DNA from: Ambrosia x helenae
Taxonomy: Eukaryota; Streptophyta; Magnoliopsida; Asterales; Asteraceae
Reading direction: 5' to 3'
Length of the DNA: 64,000 nt
NCBI GenBank assembly: GCA_030844895.1
Contig: CM061231.1
Coordinates: 33,427,149-33,491,148 of the forward strand
Shown here: positions 56,945-64,000 of the stretch, piece by piece
How positions within the stretch are numbered: position 1 is the first letter of the stretch
Layout: the number at the start of each line of letters is the position of its first letter
The notes under the pieces: generated by a model
What the model was told of the DNA's origin: nothing
Database searches by the model: none
The model's input: the letters and a program-made list of their open reading frames with translations, nothing else
Position numbers and translations under genes: made by a program

Positions 56945-58085
56945 TGTCACACCCCGCCAAGGCAGAAACACGGGGATGCGACCATCGAAAGGTTTTCAAG
57001 CACAAGGTTCAAGCAACATACACAGTTTTATTAAAATAGTATCATCAAAGGATTGGTATTGTCATAAATTATTCAACATGACATTGTCTTAAAAACAAAA
57101 TAGTGTTTGAAATTCGTGAGATTGAAACTTAAACATTATGGAACTAAAAAAACCCATGCCAACGAGGTACCACCAAGTGCTTGCTCAAACCCCTCTCCCA
57201 AATCTCCGTTGCTCGCCATTTAGTTACCTGAAAAACATGCACAGAGTTTTATCAACAATAATGTCGGTGAGTTCACAGGTTTATGTGTACTAAATGAAAT
57301 ACTTTTGTAATTTGTGTATGGCCAATCATAAGCTAGCTAAGCAAATGATTACTGTGCAAACCATGAGTCCCATAACCAAACCCCTTGACTGTTATGCCTC
57401 GTTCATTGTACACTAAAGACAATGTGTATACATAGTAGAATACTAACACTCCTTTGTATGTAACCGGTTAGAGCGACTAACCAAGAGTGGGTGTCAACCC
57501 AATAGATCTATTAAAGTGTTCCATGGCTTTTGATAGCTAATGGTTACAGTAAATGTGATACGAGGACTAGTGAGATCATGAACCAAATGTCTCATGTTCC
57601 ATATGGTAGTCACGATAGAATTATCACCCAAATTGTACATTGGACTAGAGTTACTGCATGTTTATCCCTCGAAAATGTAAAATAGTAAAATGGGGCCGTG
57701 AAACCTGGTAGTGTCACGTGTGGTCTAGTGAAGCTGAAAATGTGAAATAGCTACCGTCCGTACAATGATTGCCCTATGATTGTTAAGAGCACGGTAAATC
57801 ATACGTTCTTTTTGTTTATCATACAATTCGTTCACCCGACATTCGTGGACCTCGTTTTTAATGTATGTGGGCCACGTAGTGGTGCACGTGGTGATCTTAT
57901 ATGTACTTGTAAAATGTATGATTCCGGAAATCCCGGGCGTTTTGTTGTATCATGGTTTCCATTGTACCCAAGGTGGACCGCACATGTTGTTATGGTTCGT
58001 GAATCAATACTAATTCGTCATGTGTGGTCGGTTTTCGGAAAAATATGCGTTTAACATAGGCCCAAGTCCCTTTTAATACCAAAAT
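56945..58085 (-). mobile_element. D-family LTR, minus orientation
   Basis: It begins TGTCACACCCCGCC, the inverse of the terminus at 7875, and follows the same word order as 6553-7875 in reverse, with about 20% visible divergence. No internal region adjoins it. Its right limit is approximate. Confidence 0.65.
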
Positions 58086-59100
58086 GAGACTAACATATTC
58101 GTAATTTAATTCAGTCAATAATAAATAAATGATCTTGAAAATCGTAATATATAACATTAAATTCGGTAAATATTATTATTATTATTATTATTATTAATAT
58201 TAATGTCATTAAAACTCATAATAAATAACATTAAAAATGAATAAATCCTGTTAATTGCAGACAAGACCAATAATAATTTATAAAGACATATTAAACAAAA
58301 TTTCGTAGTAATAGTATTATAAATAAATGAGATTAAAAAATCGTAATAAATAACATTCAATTTGGTCAATTAATATTAATGTCAATTTGTATTAGTAATA
58401 TATTCGTAAAAAAGTAATAGAAAATTTTAATTCGGTCAATAAAATATATATGACATTAAATTTAAAAATTGTAATATTAGTTTTACTATTATATTCGTAA
58501 TTTAATTCGGTCAATAATAAATAAATAAGATTAAAATTAAAAATCATAGTATTAGTATTAGTAATATATTCTTAAATTAATTCGGTTAATTCGGTCAATA
58601 ATAAATAAATGAACTTAAAAACCATAATATATAACGTTAAATTCGGTCAATTATTATTAATGTCATTAAAACTCAAAATAAATATCATTAAAAATGAATA
58701 AATCCTATTAATTGCAGGCAAGACCAATAATAATTCGAACAAATAGTAATATAAATAATATTAAACATAATTTCATAAAGATAGATTAGACGTAATTTCG
58801 TAGCAATATTAATATAAATAAATTAGATTAAAAAATCGTAATAAATACATTCAATTCGGTCAATTATTATTAATGTCAATAAATAACATTAATTCTAACA
58901 TATTAAAAATACATTAAAAATGATTAAATCTTATTAAATATAAATTCAAAAAAACTAATATAAATAACTGAGATTAAAATTTTTAATAAATAACATTAAA
59001 TTTAGTCAATTATTATTAATGTCAATAAATAATATTAAACATCTTAATAAATAACATTAAAATGAATAAATCTTATTAGCTGCAATCAAGACTAATCATA
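58086..59100 (-). repeat. degenerate AT-rich duplicates of the B3 gene flank
   Basis: Blocks with AATGAATAAATC..TTAATTGCAG and CAAGAC..AATAATTCG recur near 58225, 58695 and 59065, and again at 60160. They look like repeated partial copies of the 3' side of the B3 gene units, decayed by A/T changes. A (TTA)n run is at 58171-58195. Confidence 0.45.
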
Positions 59101-59128
59101 ATTCGTATGTGGCAACTGTAACGTCACT

Positions 59129-60047
59129 TCATATGATGTTTTCAGACAACAGAAATTTGTTCATGGCCTTCGGCACAGTCTGGAAAGATATGTATAAGAA
59201 AATTAAAAAAAAAACATTTTATAAAATGAAATAGGCATTATTATACAAAATAAAAATCAATCATACCAACACGGTTGACGAAGGGTCATGCAAAACCTTG
59301 AAGAATTGAGAACCTTTGTGATAAGACATAATAACGTTGGTGTGTTCGGATGAGGTCCTGATTTTTAAAATAAGTAAAACATAGAATGATTAAATTAGTT
59401 TAAAGGTAAATCCGATTCACTGTATATCTATCAATACCGATTTAAAAAGTTGGTATTTCTAAAGAATAATCACAAATGAATACATCAAATTGATAAAGTT
59501 CTTGAAACGATTAAATGTTAATTATCCATGTTCATTCTAAACCATCAAGATCGTATTTTATAAAAAAAAAACCGATTAAAACTTCATTCAAAATGTATCA
59601 GTGTTTAATCATTGATAATAATATTATTGAAGAATTTGATTAAATAGTCAAAGATTAAAAAAAACCGATTAAATCTTCATATGGATCATATTTTATAAGA
59701 AAACCGATTAAGTCAAACCATTTGATTAAAAAAATGATAAGAGTAATTTATTCATAAGATTAACAGTAAAGCATCGAGTTTGTTAACAAAAATATCAACT
59801 GAAAAATCGTATACATAGGTTTCATCAAGATGATTAACAGTAAAGCATCGAGTTTGTTAACAAAAATAAATAAAACACAATAATATTAAGCAATGTTAGA
59901 AGAATGGGGATTGATGATTACCTTGAATCAGTTGTGAAGAATCAAGAAAGTATGAAAGATAAAGGAGGAGGATAGAAAGGTTTTTTATGGAGAAATGAAG
60001 AATGATTTGTGGAGAATGAAAAAAAATTCTGAAAATGGTTTATATGG
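59129..60047 (-). pseudogene. truncated B3-domain gene, copy 1
   Basis: Minus strand: TATA-like CCATATAAACC (60037-60047), a pyrimidine-rich 5' UTR ending CAAG before GTAATC (59922), an intron, then an exon with ATG at 59329: MSYHKGSQFFKVLHDPSSTVL, ending at 59267 before GTATGATT. The next exon starts after CCAG at 59179: TVPKAMNKFLLSENII, then TGA (59129-59131). F-F-K-V-L..D-P-S-S..L and V-P-K-A...F match the start of plant B3 (REM-type) DNA-binding domains, including the intron position. Only about a third of the domain is present, so it is a truncated copy. Confidence 0.5.
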
Positions 60048-60199
60048 ACTTCAATCGGAGCTCCATATTGTGGTTGGATCCATGAGGACCCTCTCTAAGG
60101 CCTCCATTCGACCTGAATGTATTCAATTATTATAATATTAAACATTTTAATAAATAACATTAAAAATGAATAAATCTTATTAATTGCAATCAAGACTAA

Positions 60200-61203
60200 T
60201 CATAATTCGTATGTGGCAACTGTAACGTCACTGCATATGTTGTTTTTGGATAACCGAAATTTGTTCATGGCCTTCGGCACAATCTGAAAAGATACGTATA
60301 AAATATTAAAAAAACATTTTATAAAATGAAATAGGCATTGTTACACAAAACAAAAAACAATCATACCAACACGGTTGACGAATAGTCATGCAAAACCTTA
60401 AAGAATTGAGAACCTTTGTGATAAGACATAATAACGTTGCTGTGTTCGGATGAGATCCTGATTTTTAAAATAAGTAAAACATAGAATGATTAAATCAGTT
60501 TAAAGGTAAATCCGATTCACTGTATATCTATCAATACCTATTTAAAAAGTTGGTATTTCTAAAGAATAATCACAAATGAATACATCAAATTGATAAATTT
60601 CTTGAAACGATTAAATGTTAATTATCCATGTTCATTCTAAATCATCTAGATCATATTTTATAAAAAAAAAAAAAAACCGATTAAAACTTCATTTTGATTA
60701 AATAGTCATAGATTAAAAAAAAAACCGATCAAATCTTCATATGGATCATATTTTATAAGAAAACCGATTAAATAGTCAAACTAATTTTTGTAAACCAAAA
60801 TTAAAAAACCGATTAAATCTTCATTGCGGAATTTGATTAAATAGTCAAAGATTAAAAAAACCGATTAAGTCAAACCATCTGATTAAACAAATGATAAGAG
60901 TAATTTATTCATAAGATTAACAGTAAAGCATCGAGTTTGTTAACAAAAATATCAATTGAAAAATCGAATAAATAGGTTTCATCAAGATGATTAACAGTAA
61001 AGCATCGAGTTTGTTAACAAAAATAAGTAAAACACAATAATATTAAGCAATGTTAGAAGAATAGGGATCGATTATTACCTTGAATCAGTTGTGAAGAATC
61101 AAGAAAGTATGAAAGATGAAGGAGGAGGATAGAAAGGTTTGTTATGGAGAAATGAAGAATGATTTGTGGAGAATGAAAAAAAATCTGAAAATGGTTTATA
61201 TGG
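60200..61203 (-). pseudogene. truncated B3-domain gene, copy 2
   Basis: Same plan as copy 1: TATA-like word at 61193-61203, 5' UTR exon ending at 61079 (CAAG before GTAATAA), exon with ATG at 60429 ending at 60367, exon starting at 60283 after TTTCAG. The exons join in phase 0: MSYHKGSQFFKVLHDYSSTVL + IVPKAMNKFRLSKN..., to a TGA at 60200-60202 (48 residues). The reading frame goes 11 residues further than in copy 1. It could be a short expressed B3-like peptide, but more probably a decayed fragment. Confidence 0.5.
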
Positions 61204-61299
61204 ACTTCAATTTGGAGCTCCAAATTGTGGTTGGATCCATGACGACTCTCTCTAAGGCCTCCATTCGACCCGAGTCTATTTAATTATTATATAGATAGA

Positions 61300-61701
61300 T
61301 AAGAAAAACGAAGTATTATTTTTGTCGGGCGATAATTGAACACGGCTAACATGAAACGTCTAAACATCACCAATTCCTATGCGATGACAAACAAATTATG
61401 AATTAAAACTTTAATTGTTCAAAACAAATAGACGAGATATGATTAGAACTTGACATGACTTCTAAACTATAACGGGAATTAGCGAGTCTCCATCGACTTT
61501 CCCCAAAACTAGTTCTTGACTCTCGTATTACTTGATTTAACTTGTAGTTTCTATTTGTGCCGTTTGACGTACTTACCTCGGACAAACACTCAAATCACCT
61601 ACATCAAGGTGAGTATACTTATCCCCTTTTTCATTTTTACACTTTTGGGGTGATTCATGTACACATATTAAACTTACACTTACACTTACACATATTCATA
61701 A

Positions 61702-61757
<56 letters not shown>

Positions 61758-62374
61758 ATTCTCGCGACGTCGCAGGCAGCGAACCGCATTTTCACATACA
61801 ATTCATACACGTGTTATGCTTTGAATTCTTGTGCTTGTGAGTAAACATAAATGTAGTATACTTGAAAACGTTACAAAATAATTAACTTTGCTAGCCGACT
61901 TTAACAATGGATAACGCTATTTGAATTGACAACCCGCCTAGTGGAAAGTACCTATGGTGGTAGGAAGTCCTAGGTCATTGTTAATGTAATAAACTTTGTC
62001 ACATAAGAGGTTTGATTTTGGCCCGCATTGTGTACTTACGTGTTTTCCATATTTTCCTTGAATGAAGCATGACACATGAATTGTAAAACATATTCTTTAC
62101 ACTTATATTATACGTATACAAACTGAGTATGCTCACCAACATGTTTTATGTTGACAAAATTATTTTCGTACATGTTTTAGGTTTATGCTTGTTGCCTCTG
62201 TTAGAACTTGGGATTTAGATGAAGTGATCGTTAGACTTTGTTGTAACATATGTAGCCTCATTTTGTTGCAATACAATCTATAATAAATCTTATTTACACT
62301 TTAGTACCATCAGCTTTTGAACAATCGTCACTACGTGGCACCTCGATGTTTTCGTCATCGGTTGGGGTGTTACA
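61300..62374 (+). mobile_element. LTR remnant of the G/H family
   Basis: It shares with the G LTR the stretch from CCCCTTTTTCATTTTTACAC through GATAACGCTATTTG and AACCCGCCTAG to the terminus GGTTGGGGTGTTACA. The left end is missing at the junction with the B3 duplication. No primer-binding site follows. Confidence 0.65.
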
Positions 62375-62792
62375 CCCAGTCTAGTAAAACAAGAGTTAAT
62401 AAAAAAAACTCAACACTAAACACCTGTTTAGTCATACAACACCATGACAAATCAATCAGAAAGCATTTCATGAGGTTACCACACCCTAACACATATAAGA
62501 GATCACAAGACCACCATGTGTTAACATCTAATAAACAAGTGTTCATGAATTCAATAACTATGAAACTAATACATGTTAACTTCATCATTTAACCTCGTAA
62601 CATGATTTGGTAAGTCTTGATCGACTATGCCCCATGATAACTTGAGTTATAGACCAATGATCCTAACCCCTTAGTACTAAAGGCCGATCACACTTCATTT
62701 GATCACCTAAGTCCATAAACACTCAACTACTATGCTTGCAAGTCCCATCCAATTCCATCACAATGGTATGTTAAACAATATACTACAACACT
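62375..62792. other. spacer, nothing recognised
   Basis: AT-rich, no domain in any frame. Confidence 0.5.
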
Positions 62793-63944
62793 GTGACACC
62801 CGACATGTTTAGGTTAACATTTTATAAACACATAAAGTCTACCTTAGCGAAAAACGTTTATTAAACATACTTAACGGGGTCAGTAGAGTCGGAACACAGT
62901 CCGCATTGTCCAGGGTTCAATGATTTGGAAGATCATTGGGTTAATCACACACGTACAAGTTATGAGTCCCGTTGTTGGTGAATTACATAAATAAATTACG
63001 TGTAATGCGTAGATTGATTCTTATGTGGTGGATTATATGCAAATACGTGTTTAAACGATATTTAGATGATTATCCATGCTTATATATGTTAAACATAGAT
63101 TAGGATTACATGTTCATGTGTTAGGATGCGTTAAACACGACAAACTGGAAAATCTGGAAAACATAAGCCTTGGTTCGACCAATAGCGTGGGGGCGAACCT
63201 GGCATGGGCCTTGGTTTGACCCAGCGTGGGGGCGAACTTGGAAGGAGAGAACAACATAAAGGTTCATTCGACCTTGTACAGGGGGCGAACGTGGGTACCT
63301 TCGACCTTGTACAAGGGGCGAACGTGGACTAGTATAAATACCACACTTTGTCATTTTTCACCATTTCACAAACCCTAAACGCCTCTAAACACTCTCTAGC
63401 AACTTTAATCATTAAGGAAGGAGTTTTTGCTCTTGTTTTCCATAATCTAACCTACAAACATCTTCTAAACAAAGATCTAAGGTGTGTTCTTCATCCTAAA
63501 TCCTTTTTAAAGCATTTTGATTCGTTTTCATTAAACCCCAAGAGTCCAGATCTGGTTCAAACATGTTTTCATCGATAAAAACCTTCCTAACATCTTTCTA
63601 AACATAACCTATTCATAAACAATGTGTTTTCATACAAATTAACATATGTTAATGGTGATTTATGTGGTGTTATGTATTGTTTGATGATTAATTGTTGTAT
63701 AGATGTTATAACAATGATCTAGGACTGTTATTGATGATGATTTATGATTGAGATAGGTTACAATTGATTATTTATGATGTTTTGCTCATTTTGGGGATTT
63801 TGGGTTAGATCTAGGGCTTGTTCATGATGATAGTGATAGGGATATGATTGGGGGTTTCTTGTTCATGATAATCTTAGTATATTAAGTTGATTATTGATTA
63901 ATTTCATAAAGTTTCCTAATTGGGTAATGATTGCACGCATTTGA
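62793..63944 (+). mobile_element. LTR (start) of an unassigned element
   Basis: TGTGACACCCGACATG is a typical LTR start. U3 ends in four alternating TTCGACC / GGGGCGAAC pairs (63174-63325), then a TATA box TATAAATA at 63333-63340. Downstream is leader-like. The end was not identified; another LTR begins at 63945. Confidence 0.5.
63174..63340 (+). promoter_or_regulatory. TTCGACC/GGGCGAA array and TATA box
   Basis: TTCGACC-type words at 63174, 63214 (TTTGACCC), 63267 and 63300 alternate with GGGCGAAC at 63191, 63230, 63283 and 63316. The last pair is 8 nt apart and could fold. TATAAATA follows 12 bp after the array. Confidence 0.6.
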
Positions 63945-64000
63945 TGTGACATCTCCATAATTTGCCATTTCGGGTAACTTGTAAAACGGACGGATTTCGG
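63945..64000 (+). mobile_element. LTR start cut by window end
   Basis: TGTGACATCTCCATAATTTG is a typical Ty3/gypsy LTR beginning. Only 56 bp are in the window. Confidence 0.4.

Larger units (their letters stand above)
59040..61290 (-). repeat. ~1.1-kb tandem duplication holding the two B3 copies
   Basis: 59085-60130 and 60190-61290 match along their length with small indels, for example CACGGTTGACGAA at 59270 and 60370 and GGTTGGATCCATGA near both right ends. Confidence 0.8.

Overview
This is a plant nuclear window, AT-rich, with genes split by spliceosomal-type introns and dominated by nested LTR retrotransposons. The retroelement families and the PR-1 sequence suggest a eudicot, probably Asteraceae. 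That taxon call is from memory of family resemblance, not from a search.

Layout. 1-6552: a minus-strand gag-only element (J) with 1.8-kb LTRs, cut by the window start and sitting beside an older LTR (D). 6553-13.7 kb: LTR remnants and the 3' end of a minus-strand Ty3/gypsy chromovirus (E; decayed integrase, 2.4-kb LTR). 13.7-16.6 kb: a plus-strand 3' LTR (H). 16.6-26.4 kb: the start of a minus-strand Copia element (F) whose gag is split by a complete, very young element with no coding region (G, 17062-24736, 5-bp TSD). 26.4-31 kb: RT, LTR and two LINE fragments plus a possible two-exon gene. 31.2-32.7 kb: three small cassettes separated by TA microsatellites. 33.3-41.3 kb: a decayed minus-strand Copia element (A) with an extra ORF after pol. 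41.3-52.9 kb: the 3' half of a second such element (B), split by a young gag-only element (C, 43093-48613, TSD GAATG). 53-55 kb: a CACTA remnant and the one clearly intact host gene, PR-1 (54026-54514). 57-64 kb: a D-family LTR in the opposite orientation, two tandem truncated B3-domain genes, and further LTRs.

Four observations stand out. (1) Arrays of short inverted motifs (CATTCG.. / ..CGAATG, GGKCGAA) lie just upstream of TATA boxes in the U3 of several different LTR families, and again in the 5' leaders of two of them. (2) The extra ORFs of A and B each have their own TATA box, preceded by the motif used by that family's LTR; this suggests internal promoters. (3) A conserved non-coding block is shared by C and B and contains hairpins with compensatory changes. 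(4) The leader of J holds three hairpins with 19-nt loops and differing, still-paired stems.

All LTR limits, splice calls and homologies were read by eye; no alignment or search was run.
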